Shown: piece after piece, positions 44,775-53,382 of the stretch | Layout: every line of letters starts with the position of its first letter | How positions within the stretch are numbered: the first letter of the stretch is position 1 | From: Marinobacterium aestuarii | GTDB taxonomy: Bacteria; Pseudomonadota; Gammaproteobacteria; Pseudomonadales; Balneatricaceae | Assembly: GCF_001651805.1 (NCBI RefSeq) | Contig: NZ_CP015839.1 | Span: 1,860,001-1,924,000, forward strand | DNA length: 64,000 nucleotides | Direction of reading: 5' to 3' | Notes under the pieces: model-generated | What the model saw: only the letters and a program-made list of their open reading frames with translations | What the model was told of the DNA's origin: nothing | Database searches by the model: none | Position numbers and translations under genes: made by a program

Positions 44775-45818
44775 TTAACTCAGAGAGCGCACATACCAAG
44801 GCATGGCCTGACCAATACCGTCGTAAATACGGTGAATGGGGGCGTAGCCCAGTTTGCTTTGTGCCTTGCTGATATCGGCCTGTGAGTGGCATACATCCCC
44901 TGCGCGAAAGTCCCCGTAAACCGGGGCCTTGGTGTAAGTCACGCCGCAGTCGACCAGGGCTGCCTTCAGGGTGTCGAACAGGGTGTTCAGGCTGGTCCTG
45001 TCTCCCAGGGCCACGTTGTAAACTTCGTTTTTCGCGTCATCCGGCGCGGTAGCGGCGAGGATATTCATCTGCACGGTGTTGTCGATAAAACAGAAATCCC
45101 GGCTGGTTTTTCCATCGCCGTTGATACAAACGTCCTCGCAATGGATCATTGCCGCCGTCCATTTCGGAATGACCGCGGCATAGGCGCCGTTCGGGTCCTG
45201 ACGCTTGCCAAAGACGTTGAAGTAGCGCAGGCCGATGGTCTTGAAACCGTAGGTCTTGGCAAAGACCTCGGCGTATAGCTCGTTCACATACTTTGTCACA
45301 GCGTAAGGCGACAGCGGCTTGCCAATGTTCTCTTCCACCTTGGGCAGAGTTGGATGATCGCCGTAAGTGGAGCTCGATGCTGCATAGGTAAAGCTTGTGA
45401 CGTCGGCATCGCGTGCGGCTACCAGCATGTTCAGGAAGCCGGTGACATTGGCGGCGTTGCTCGCGATCGGGTCGGCGATAGACCGGGGGACAGAGCCCAG
45501 AGCGGCCTGGTGGAGGACGTGGTCCACAGCGCGGGTCCCGGCGACGGGGTGGCGCATGGCGCGGCGGCAGTCTTCGAGGTTGCAGATGTCGCCCTGAATG
45601 AAGTGGAAGCTGGTCCATTGCTCTGTCGAAACCAGGGATTTGACTTCGTCGAGGTTGTGCTGGTGTCCGGTGGCGAAGTTGTCCAGGCCGATGACGTGCT
45701 GCCCGAGCTTGAGCAGGGTTTCCAGCAGGTTTGAGCCGATGAAGCCGGCGACGCCGGTAACTAGCCAGACCTTTGGGGTGGCTGTGAGTGCATGCTGAAC
45801 CTGATCGTAGCGGGTCAT
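44775..45818 (-). CDS. wbpP: UDP-N-acetylglucosamine 4-epimerase (WbpP/TviC type)
   Basis: About 347 residues and very close to Pseudomonas Wbp[79 protein letters not shown] and [19 protein letters not shown]. It converts UDP-GlcNAc to UDP-GalNAc (or the acids). Its usual partner, a WbpO/TviB dehydrogenase, lies 34 kb away at 9904 and on the other strand. GAGG before the ATG at 45818 decides the start over 45839. Confidence 0.93.
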   Translation of the reverse strand: MTRYDQVQHALTATPKVWLVTGVAGFIGSNLLETLLKLGQHVIGLDNFATGHQHNLDEVKSLVSTEQWTSFHFIQGDICNLEDCRRAMRHPVAGTRAVDHVLHQAALGSVPRSIADPIASNAANVTGFLNMLVAARDADVTSFTYAASSSTYGDHPTLPKVEENIGKPLSPYAVTKYVNELYAEVFAKTYGFKTIGLRYFNVFGKRQDPNGAYAAVIPKWTAAMIHCEDVCINGDGKTSRDFCFIDNTVQMNILAATAPDDAKNEVYNVALGDRTSLNTLFDTLKAALVDCGVTYTKAPVYGDFRAGDVCHSQADISKAQSKLGYAPIHRIYDGIGQAMPWYVRSLS

Positions 45819-45993
45819 GGGAGCCTCATTTAACGCCAAACTTTAATGATAGATGCAGACTCGGTGATGGGGTGGTGCCGTATTATCCGGCCAGTATAGA
45901 CAGCCGGCCGGCCGAACAGTGAGTTGCAGTCCTGGTCGATGCCGGCCAGGCCGATACCGGGGCGCGGAGCGGCTCTGCAGTGAGCGGCGTTAA

Positions 45994-47385
45994 TCAACGG
46001 GCACCCTTGCCGAACAGGATCACCTCGACGGTTTGTATCAGAATCATGGTGTCCAGCAGGAAACTGAAGTTTTTGACGTAATAGAGGTCGTATTGGAGTT
46101 TTTCCAGGGCGTCCTCTTCGCTGCTGCCGTAGCTGTAACAGATTTGTGCCCATCCGGTCAGCCCCGGCTTGAGCTGGTGGCGCACATCGTAATACGGCAG
46201 GTTGCGGGAGAGTTGCTCGACGAACTCCGGGCGTTCTGGGCGCGGACCTATAAAGCTCATCTCACCGTGAAGAATATTAAACAGCTGTGGAAGTTCATCG
46301 ATACGATATTTGCGCATGAACGCCCCCACAGGGGTCACCCGCTGATCGCCCTTTTGGGCCCATATAGCCCCGTGAGTTTCTGCATCTACCTTCATACTGC
46401 GGAACTTATAGATTTTGAAAGGCTTTCCTCTGAGCCCAACCCGAGTCTGCTGGTAAAGAATGGAGGCCCCGGGGCCGCTTTCGAGCCTGATAAGCAACGC
46501 AGTCACCAGCATAATAGGCCAGACTATGATCAGCAGGAGCAGGCTGATCATAATATCGAAGAGTCGTTTACCTGTACGTACAAGCAGGCGACTGATCCGA
46601 TAGCCATTGCCGCAGGCCATCCAGCTCGGGGGGATCAGTAGCAACGGAATTTTTCCACTCTCACGCTCGATAAAGCTGGCGATGTCGATCACGTTGGCCC
46701 CAACCAGCCGGCATTCGTAGAGTTCATCCATCGGCAGGTAAGCCTGGTGCTGATCGGCGGCCAGGATCACCTCTTTGATCTTGTGGCGTTCTACAAACTC
46801 GGCAAGATGATCGAGATCAACGGTTAATCGGTCCGGTTGTCGGACGCCTGCGGCATCCCCTTCGATTCCGACATAGCCAAGCAGCTGAAAGCCTTTACGG
46901 TCTGAGGCGCGGCGCAATTTATCCTGGATAATACAGGCCCGCGCTCCGGCGCCCAGCACCAATACGCGGTGCTTGAACAGGTCTGTGGTGTGGAGCTTGT
47001 TGAATCCATACCGCAATGCGCAAACCACCAGAAACGACAGGCCCAGCGCCATGAAAACCGTCTTGGGCGGGATGCTGGTCATGGGGATGGTATAGATGAT
47101 GATCCCTTCGGTGATGGAGGCCAGGGTGAAGCTAAGCAGTATTCGTGCGAGTTGTTCGCGGGAGGTGCCTCGCTGCAGCGGACGATACAGCCCCATGGCT
47201 GCCATGCTGAGAAAACAGATAAGCACAAAAACGATACAGCCCATGCACCTCATGTGATCGAAGAAACTGTGCTGCGAGTCGTTCATGCTCAGGAATAAGC
47301 ACGACAACATCGCGAATGCTTCGCTGATCGCCAGCAGCGCATAGGTGTGCTTGACGGATAAATTACCGGCCAGATGTGCGAACAT
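45994..47385 (-). CDS. XrtA system initiating sugar transferase (TIGR03013 family)
   Basis: 463 residues of the polyisoprenyl-phosphate hexose-1-phosphate transferase class: four N-terminal helices, a CoA-binding-like middle domain (HRVLVLGAGARACIIQDKL), and a C-terminal catalytic domain with KRLFDIMISLLLLIIVWPI, KIYKFRSMK, RKYRIDELPQLFNIL and MSFIGPRPERPEFV. It puts the first sugar phosphate on undecaprenyl phosphate and so starts the repeat unit. A sigma54-like element lies about 210 bases upstream. Confidence 0.94.
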   Translation of the reverse strand: MFAHLAGNLSVKHTYALLAISEAFAMLSCLFLSMNDSQHSFFDHMRCMGCIVFVLICFLSMAAMGLYRPLQRGTSREQLARILLSFTLASITEGIIIYTIPMTSIPPKTVFMALGLSFLVVCALRYGFNKLHTTDLFKHRVLVLGAGARACIIQDKLRRASDRKGFQLLGYVGIEGDAAGVRQPDRLTVDLDHLAEFVERHKIKEVILAADQHQAYLPMDELYECRLVGANVIDIASFIERESGKIPLLLIPPSWMACGNGYRISRLLVRTGKRLFDIMISLLLLIIVWPIMLVTALLIRLESGPGASILYQQTRVGLRGKPFKIYKFRSMKVDAETHGAIWAQKGDQRVTPVGAFMRKYRIDELPQLFNILHGEMSFIGPRPERPEFVEQLSRNLPYYDVRHQLKPGLTGWAQICYSYGSSEEDALEKLQYDLYYVKNFSFLLDTMILIQTVEVILFGKGAR

Positions 47386-47748
47386 GCAAGCAGCTCCCTG
47401 TCTTAGGTCTGTGCTTAGCCGGAATCCGCGATGGTATGCAGCTGGCTACTTCCACTCGCTGTCAGCTCGTCCGATCTTGCTGTTTCGAGCACTTAGCGAC
47501 GAAAGTTGGGCGATCGTGAGCCGCAATATTGGAAATATTAGAATTCTAGTGCGGACGCTTCAAGCAGCGATTCAGCCCGGTGTTGAAAATATCTCGGCAA
47601 GCATGGTGCCGAAAATTTCGGGAGTTTCGCTTTATATCGGCATCCTGCCATAACGTCCGCGCCTGAGCGCCAGCCGTCCCGGCCAATCAACGGTTCTCAG
47701 GCTTATGAGAACCGGTAACATCAGTGTAGACGTCGAAAGCCCACCTCA
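47386..47748. other. 363-base intergenic leader of the initiating transferase gene
   Basis: No gene seen. On the minus strand it holds a sigma54-type element (47596-47611) and is long for a leader, about 210 bases from that element to the start codon. TTGTTTTTAAA is not present here. Confidence 0.5.
47596..47611 (-). promoter_or_regulatory. Candidate sigma54 promoter for the initiating transferase gene
   Basis: On the minus strand the sequence CGGCACC-ATGC-TTGCC fits TGGCACG-N4-TTGCW with both invariant dinucleotides at the right ten-base spacing (plus-strand GC at 47597-47598, CC at 47609-47610). It lacks the AT-rich upstream box of the other two sites, so it may be read by another activator or be a chance match. 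Confidence 0.5.
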
Positions 47749-48987
47749 TTACCCGATTAGCACTTCAGTTGCGGGAGGGTGGCCCAAAAACTGTTGCGGA
47801 CTTGCGGTCAGGCCATAGGCGCCGGACTGACGAATGACCACCCAATCGCCTGGTTGCGCTTTCGGCAATATCACTTTTTCGGCAAGGATATCCAGCGGGG
47901 TGCAGAGTGGTCCGACGACGGTGACCTGTTCTTTTTCCTCGCCTTCAGCGCGGTTGCCGATCAGTATCGGATAATTTTTGCGCAGGACCTGCCCAAAGTT
48001 GCCGGAGTTGGCAAGGTGATGATGCAGACCGCCGTCGGTGATCAGGTAGACAGTGCCTCGGGATCTTTTACGCTCCAGCACTTTACAGACATAGATGCCT
48101 GCTTCTCCTACCAGGTAACGCCCCAGCTCCAGGACCAGCGCGGTCTTGGGGGAGGCCTGTTGGGTTTGTTTCTGTAGCCGGTACAGTTGGTCGGCGACAC
48201 TCGTAAGGTCCAGGGGGGATTCCCCCGGGAAGTATGGGATACCGAATCCCCCTCCGATATTGATAAAGCGCAACCTGAGCGTGAACCGCTTGATCAGCTC
48301 ACAGACAAGGTTTACCACTGCTTGTTGTGCTTCGCAAATGGCTGCCGGATTCAGGTTCTGGGAGCCGGTATAGAGATGCAGCCCTTCCGGCTCCAGGTCC
48401 AGTCCTCGCATCTTTTCGATCAGTTCGGGGAATTGCTCGGTATCAATCCCGAACGGCTTGGCACCGCCGGTCATGCGCATGCCCGAGGACTTTAATTCAA
48501 ACTCCGGATTGAGTCTGACAGCGATTCGGGGTGCTATACCCAGTTCGACGCCGGCCCGCGCCGCCTGATCGATTTGAGCGAAAGACTCGGCATTGATGAT
48601 GATGCCGGCGGCGACTGCGGCTTCGATTTCGCGCCGAGTCTTGCCTGGACCGGCAAAGCTGATCTCGCTGGCGGCTTTACCGCCATTGATCGCCACCAGC
48701 ATTTCCTGATGCGATGCGACGTCGAAACCATCGACCAGTGGCGCGATGAAATTCACCAGCGCCGGCATAGGATTGGCCTTGAGGGCGTAATGGAGCTGGA
48801 TGCCAGCCGGCAGCAGCCTGCGAAGTTCGGCGATTCGTTGAGCAATCAACGGGCGATCATAGGCGTAGAAAGGCGTTTGGGACATTTGAGCGGCGAGCCG
48901 GGACAAGGGCAGGCCGCCGATATAGAGCTCATTGTGGCGTATATCCGGCCACTGAGTGCTGTGACCTAAGGGGTTAACCGTCGGCAT
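47749..48987 (-). CDS. Pyridoxal-dependent decarboxylase, exosortase A system-associated
   Basis: About 412 residues of the alanine-racemase/ornithine-decarboxylase fold III family (TIGR03099): HYALKANPMPALV with the PLP lysine (Lys70), INIGGGFGIPYF and the C-terminal GPLCTPLDILAEKV-LP and GDWVVIRQSGAYGLTASP, as in diaminopimelate-type decarboxylases. It decarboxylates an amino acid for a small-molecule branch that also uses the adjacent acyl-CoA ligase and the acyl carrier protein at 55150. GGAG before ATG 48987 decides the start, 14 bases inside the ligase gene. Confidence 0.92.
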   Translation of the reverse strand: MPTVNPLGHSTQWPDIRHNELYIGGLPLSRLAAQMSQTPFYAYDRPLIAQRIAELRRLLPAGIQLHYALKANPMPALVNFIAPLVDGFDVASHQEMLVAINGGKAASEISFAGPGKTRREIEAAVAAGIIINAESFAQIDQAARAGVELGIAPRIAVRLNPEFELKSSGMRMTGGAKPFGIDTEQFPELIEKMRGLDLEPEGLHLYTGSQNLNPAAICEAQQAVVNLVCELIKRFTLRLRFINIGGGFGIPYFPGESPLDLTSVADQLYRLQKQTQQASPKTALVLELGRYLVGEAGIYVCKVLERKRSRGTVYLITDGGLHHHLANSGNFGQVLRKNYPILIGNRAEGEEKEQVTVVGPLCTPLDILAEKVILPKAQPGDWVVIRQSGAYGLTASPQQFLGHPPATEVLIG

Positions 48988-50602
48988 GAGGTGGCTCCGA
49001 AAGGTCATCGAATAAGTCAGCGTACCGCTGGGCGAGGAGTCGGCGGTCGATTTTTCCGTTGGGGTTACGTGGCAGCTCGGCTTCAAGGATACATTTATGT
49101 GGCACCATAAAATTGGGCAGTTGTTCGCGGCATCGCTGCAGCAGGGCGTCGAGGCATGACTCCGTGGAGTCTGTTGTCGCGGGCACTGTCACAATCAGCA
49201 GGACTGCCTGGCCTAGAGTTGCATGAGGCACACCGACAGCCGCAGCTTCGCGAATAAGGCCACTTTGGTAAGCCATCTCCTCGATCTCGTCGGGGCTGAC
49301 CCGGTAGCCGGAGGTTTTGATCATTTCGTCCCTGCGGCCGACAAAATAGAGATACCCCTCTTCATCCCGGGTGACAGTATCGCCCGACCAGACCGCCAGT
49401 TCCTTAAACACCAGCCCCTCGGCTTGACCGGGAAGGGGCCTGAAACGCTCGCGGGTTTTCTCCGGGTCGTTCCAGTAACCCTGGCTCACCAGGGGGCCGC
49501 GGTGAACCAGTTCCCCGGGTTCATGGGGTTGGCAGGGGACCCCGTCCTCCCTCAATACCAGCACCTCGGCGTTGGGGATCGCTTTGCCGATAGACCCTGG
49601 TTTGAAATCGATCTGCTCTGGAGGCAAATAGGTGGAGCGAAACGCTTCGGTCAGGCCGTACATCAGGAACGGCTGGGCGTTGGGAAAGAGCCTGCGCAGT
49701 CTGGTCAGCAAGGATTGCGGCATATGTCCGCCCGTATTGGCAAAATAGCGTACTGAGCTTGCCGCATCTTGGCTCCATTCCAGCGAGGCGATCTGGTTCC
49801 ACAGCGGCGGTACTGCTGTGATTCCGGTTATTCGGTGTCGGGCGACCTGGCGTCGAACATCGTTGGGCAGCAGATAGTCCATCAAATAGCAGCAGGCGCC
49901 GGATTCGAACGCCGTTGTGACTTGGCTGAGGCCGGCGTCGAAGCTCAACGGCAGAACCACCAGGATACGATCTTGCGGTGTGTTGTCGAGATAGCCGGCA
50001 ACGCTCTGGGCACCGACGATCAGATTACGGTGAGACAGTACCACTCCCTTGGGTTTTCCCGTGCTGCCGGAAGTATAGAGGATGGCAGCCATATCGGTGT
50101 CGGTTACGGAACCCGGTGACGCGCTGCAGATCGGCGCGCCCTGGAGCTGATGCCAAGACACACGGGAGTATGGGGCATGTTCGCAGGACAGGTTGTCGTC
50201 TATCAGAACCACCTGCTTAAGATCACGCAGGTGCGCCAGGTTCGGGGCCAGTTGCTGCAGCCGTGCGTGGCTGGTGATCAGAATGCGGGCATTGCAGTCG
50301 CTGAGTATATGCTGGACCTGCGGCGGTTTCAGGACCGGATTGATGGGTACGAAGACCCCGCCCGCCCGCGTGGCGGCGAACAGGCTGATCACGGTTTCGT
50401 GTTGTTTGGGCAGGTAGATGGCTACGCGTTCATAGCGCTGCAGGCCCAGTTCTCCCAGCCCGCTAGCAAGCTGTTGCACCCTTGTAGAAAGCTCGCCGTA
50501 ACAGATCTGCTCCTGCCTGTGGGATAAGGCAGGTTGTGCGGGTGTTTGAGCGGCCCTGGTTTCGATCAGATGGTGCAGGAGATAGTGCGTGCGCGTATTC
50601 AT
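48974..50602 (-). CDS. Acyl-CoA ligase (AMP-forming), exosortase A system-associated
   Basis: 542 residues of the adenylate-forming superfamily (TIGR03098): P-loop ILYTSGSTGKPKGVVLSH, MYGLTEAFRSTYL, and the C-terminal hinge region GRRDEMIKTSGYRVSPDEIE with the catalytic lysine motif PNGKIDRR. It activates an acyl group, probably to load the acyl carrier protein at 55150 or an amine from the decarboxylase. Read just before the decarboxylase gene with a 14-base overlap. Confidence 0.93.
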   Translation of the reverse strand: MNTRTHYLLHHLIETRAAQTPAQPALSHRQEQICYGELSTRVQQLASGLGELGLQRYERVAIYLPKQHETVISLFAATRAGGVFVPINPVLKPPQVQHILSDCNARILITSHARLQQLAPNLAHLRDLKQVVLIDDNLSCEHAPYSRVSWHQLQGAPICSASPGSVTDTDMAAILYTSGSTGKPKGVVLSHRNLIVGAQSVAGYLDNTPQDRILVVLPLSFDAGLSQVTTAFESGACCYLMDYLLPNDVRRQVARHRITGITAVPPLWNQIASLEWSQDAASSVRYFANTGGHMPQSLLTRLRRLFPNAQPFLMYGLTEAFRSTYLPPEQIDFKPGSIGKAIPNAEVLVLREDGVPCQPHEPGELVHRGPLVSQGYWNDPEKTRERFRPLPGQAEGLVFKELAVWSGDTVTRDEEGYLYFVGRRDEMIKTSGYRVSPDEIEEMAYQSGLIREAAAVGVPHATLGQAVLLIVTVPATTDSTESCLDALLQRCREQLPNFMVPHKCILEAELPRNPNGKIDRRLLAQRYADLFDDLSEPPHADG

Positions 50603-50617
50603 CGTCTGTCCTGATAT

Positions 50618-52165
50618 TCAGGGGCTGGTTGTCGCCAGTTCGGGCCAGCTGTCCTTGATGAAGCGAGTCAGGGTCGCATCGGCGGTGAGGCTGTCCTCAT
50701 AATCCACTGCCAGCGCGTATCCGCTGACCACTTCGTGCGCACCGCTAAGTTTGTTCAGGGCTTGCAGCAGCTTGACCTCCATGGGGTTGGCGACGGGCCG
50801 CTTGTAGGCGTAAAACCAGTACCAGATTCGTCGCATGTTGCCATCCAGGGTCCTCAGCTCGAGCACATTGACCTTGAGTTGACCGGAACCGACCGGGACC
50901 GTTCGAGTAGTGCGACCCGCCGGCGTCCAGGCATTGGTGGTGTACCACCGGTTAACGCCGCTAATCAGCTCCTTGCCCTGATGTTCGGATTGGTAGTCGG
51001 CAATATAAAGACCGACGGTGGCGTCGTGATCCAGCCGGTAAGTTGCGTGGAAAATTCGGTCGGCCCCGACAAATTTCGGGCGCCAGTCCAGCGCGTCGGC
51101 GGCTTGCTGGGTCCATGGGGGTAAGGAAAACTGCTGGATGGGCAAGGCAGAAAGCTGTGGTGTGAGCTTCATCAACTGACCCCAAGTACAGGTTAGCAGC
51201 AAAATCACTAGCGCGGCTGCCGGAGCCGCATAGACCCGGGAGCGCGGCCTGTCCTCCATCAAGGAGCTCACGGCGCTGGTCTTCTGGTCTGGATTGAAAG
51301 CCGGTTCAGGGTCTCGCCACCAACTGCCGATCCAGAACATCAACATCACCACCAGGCCGAAGAACAGCCAGCCGTAGATCAAATGGTCGACCCCGGTGGC
51401 ATATTTCATATCGGACAGGTGGGCGATCAGTACAATCAGATAGGCGCGTATGCCGTTGGCCAGCACCGTCATCAATGCGGATGCGGCGATAAAGATCAGA
51501 CGGCTGCGCAGGCGACGATAGGTGAGGTGGGCATAAAGGGTCCCGAGGGCAACGGAGGCGATCAGGTAGCGCAGCCCGCTGCAGGCCTCGGCAACCTCGA
51601 AACGACCGCTGGGGATTTCGATAAGGAGGCCGTTGAAATAGACCGGCACGCCACTGAGCTGCAGCGCCTGAACCGTGATATCTGCGGTGACCTGTTGCAG
51701 ATACGGCGTTAGTTGATCGCCAAAGGGGACGGCGAAGATCAGGTAGGCCAAAGGAAATGCCAAGGTCTTGGCGACCGTTCTGCCCAGAGTGACGACCACC
51801 AGGGCAATCAAGATCAAAATGGCGGCCATCTGTTCCACCACCAGCACATCGGCGGCCAGCCCCAGCAACCAGACAAAACACAATCCCAGCAATGGAATCA
51901 GCGCGCTCCAATCCGGTCCCATTTCGAGGGTGGTCAATTGCGGACCTTTACGGATGATCAGCCAGAGGCTGATCAGGGGGATCAGCATCCCATGGGCATA
52001 GGTTTCCGAGCGCCACCAGATCGCCGCCATGGACATCAGGCTGGGCCAGAAGACTGCCGCGTAAACCAGCACCAGCAGAGCCAGCGTCAGCAGCGCTTTG
52101 CGTTGCTGACGCTTGAGCTGAAGGCGCGGCGTACCGCGGTTTATGGTGGGCTCGAAAGTGGTCAT
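50618..52165 (-). CDS. xrtA: Exosortase A with C-terminal EpsI domain
   Basis: 515 residues. The first 280 form the multi-helix exosortase with the catalytic triad in view: AEACSGLRYL (Cys195), NGIRAYLIV (Arg240) and GVDHLIYGW (His261). After a linker a single helix (about 312-330) leads into a C-terminal EpsI-type domain (about 335-515: WYTTNAWTPAGRT, RIWYWFYAYKRPVANP). It cleaves PEP-CTERM proteins at the membrane and likely joins them to a surface acceptor. Its start overlaps the FemAB gene by four bases, and the ligase gene follows 15 bases after it. Confidence 0.96.
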   Translation of the reverse strand: MTTFEPTINRGTPRLQLKRQQRKALLTLALLVLVYAAVFWPSLMSMAAIWWRSETYAHGMLIPLISLWLIIRKGPQLTTLEMGPDWSALIPLLGLCFVWLLGLAADVLVVEQMAAILILIALVVVTLGRTVAKTLAFPLAYLIFAVPFGDQLTPYLQQVTADITVQALQLSGVPVYFNGLLIEIPSGRFEVAEACSGLRYLIASVALGTLYAHLTYRRLRSRLIFIAASALMTVLANGIRAYLIVLIAHLSDMKYATGVDHLIYGWLFFGLVVMLMFWIGSWWRDPEPAFNPDQKTSAVSSLMEDRPRSRVYAAPAAALVILLLTCTWGQLMKLTPQLSALPIQQFSLPPWTQQAADALDWRPKFVGADRIFHATYRLDHDATVGLYIADYQSEHQGKELISGVNRWYTTNAWTPAGRTTRTVPVGSGQLKVNVLELRTLDGNMRRIWYWFYAYKRPVANPMEVKLLQALNKLSGAHEVVSGYALAVDYEDSLTADATLTRFIKDSWPELATTSP

Positions 52166-53184
52166 GCCAGGTTCTTCGACAGATAGGGGCCTAGTTGCTG
52201 GGACAACCCCAGCGGCAAGTGCTGCCAGAGCTTAATAAAGTAACGGTACTTGGGGTTATTGGGGCTGTTATCCGGAAGCTTGGTCGCTTTGACCAGATGG
52301 TATTCATAACAGAGCGGTTCGGGTTTAAAACCCCAGTGTCGCTTGTAGTGATAGGGGCCGCTGTCAATTTTGCTGCGACCGAAATCGAAGGTCGCAAGCC
52401 CCCTGGCCGTAGTTCGCTGCATCAGATTCCAGTACATGAAATCCATGCTTTTCAGGTTGCGCGAATCCGGCAGCCCGCCCCCATAGTAGGGCAGTACCTC
52501 ATCGCGGAAATAAAAACTCATCAGGCTGCTGACCGGCCTGCCCTGGTGATGGATGGTGAGTACTTCGCAGTCGTGCTTGAAAACCGCCTGCAGGGCCTGG
52601 AAAAAACGCCGTGAAAACACCGGTGTCCCCAGGTTTCTGACACTGGTGGAATAAACATGAAAAAACTGATCAAGGCCAGTCTCGATAGTCGCGGTGTGTT
52701 CATTGCTGATCGCCTGTCGGATAACCGCACGCTGTTTGCGCTTCATCGCCTGCAGGTTGCCTGCATCGTTACTCAGGGGGCGACGGAAAGTGGCGTGCTT
52801 GTGTTTGGCGAGCCAGTCAGGGCTTTTGGCCTGGCGGTGTCTGAGTTCCAGATAGTCGACCCCCAGCGTTTCCGCCAGAGTCTTGGCGTGGTCGAGAAGC
52901 TTGACGGTCGCCGCGTCGCTGATCGACGCGACGCCACCGTAGACGCAAAACGGGGTGGACACCAGTGAATGGCCAAACAGCAGGCTCTTGACCTCAACCA
53001 GAGGCAAAACGCCACAGATTTGACCGTCCTGCTCGGCATAGAAGTAGTAAGAGGTGTGACCGGTCGTTGATTCGATCACGGATTTCCAGCCGGCCCTGTG
53101 GAAAAAGGTGGCTTCTTCGCACGTCTCAACAAACTGATCCCAGCGGTCTTGTGTATTCAGGTCCAATGTCTTGATCACAACCAT
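52162..53184 (-). CDS. FemAB-family XrtA/PEP-CTERM system protein
   Basis: 340 residues of the GNAT-like FemAB family TIGR03019: FFHRAGWKSVIESTTGH, DYLELRHRQ, SLMSFYFRDEVLPYYGGGLP and FDFGRSKIDSGPYHYKRHWG. Relatives add amino acids or acyl groups to cell-wall or sugar acceptors using aminoacyl-tRNA or CoA. First gene of the minus-strand operon that continues with exosortase A, ligase and decarboxylase. Divergent from the amidotransferase operon. Confidence 0.92.
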   Translation of the reverse strand: MVVIKTLDLNTQDRWDQFVETCEEATFFHRAGWKSVIESTTGHTSYYFYAEQDGQICGVLPLVEVKSLLFGHSLVSTPFCVYGGVASISDAATVKLLDHAKTLAETLGVDYLELRHRQAKSPDWLAKHKHATFRRPLSNDAGNLQAMKRKQRAVIRQAISNEHTATIETGLDQFFHVYSTSVRNLGTPVFSRRFFQALQAVFKHDCEVLTIHHQGRPVSSLMSFYFRDEVLPYYGGGLPDSRNLKSMDFMYWNLMQRTTARGLATFDFGRSKIDSGPYHYKRHWGFKPEPLCYEYHLVKATKLPDNSPNNPKYRYFIKLWQHLPLGLSQQLGPYLSKNLA

Positions 53185-53382
53185 GTGTAAAATCCTTTCA
53201 CAGTTAGCGAACCTTGGAAGCCGATAATGTCAAGACGTAGCAATGGCATTGATACACAGGTGGGAAAAAGATAGTGCAGGGCTGAGGTGTTCGCGAGTTT
53301 TTTGTTGCTGCAGGCCAGAGGCAAAGATGCGTACTACACTGCGCTATGTCCATTGTGCAGCGCAGGAGGAAGGGCACTGCTG
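53185..53382. promoter_or_regulatory. Divergent promoter region of the two XrtA operons
   Basis: About 200 bases between the start of FemAB (leftward) and the start of the amidotransferase (rightward). Both large operons must be read from here. No sigma54 element with correct spacing was found on either strand. Ribosome site AGGAGGAAGGG (53364-53374) belongs to the amidotransferase gene. Confidence 0.6.
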
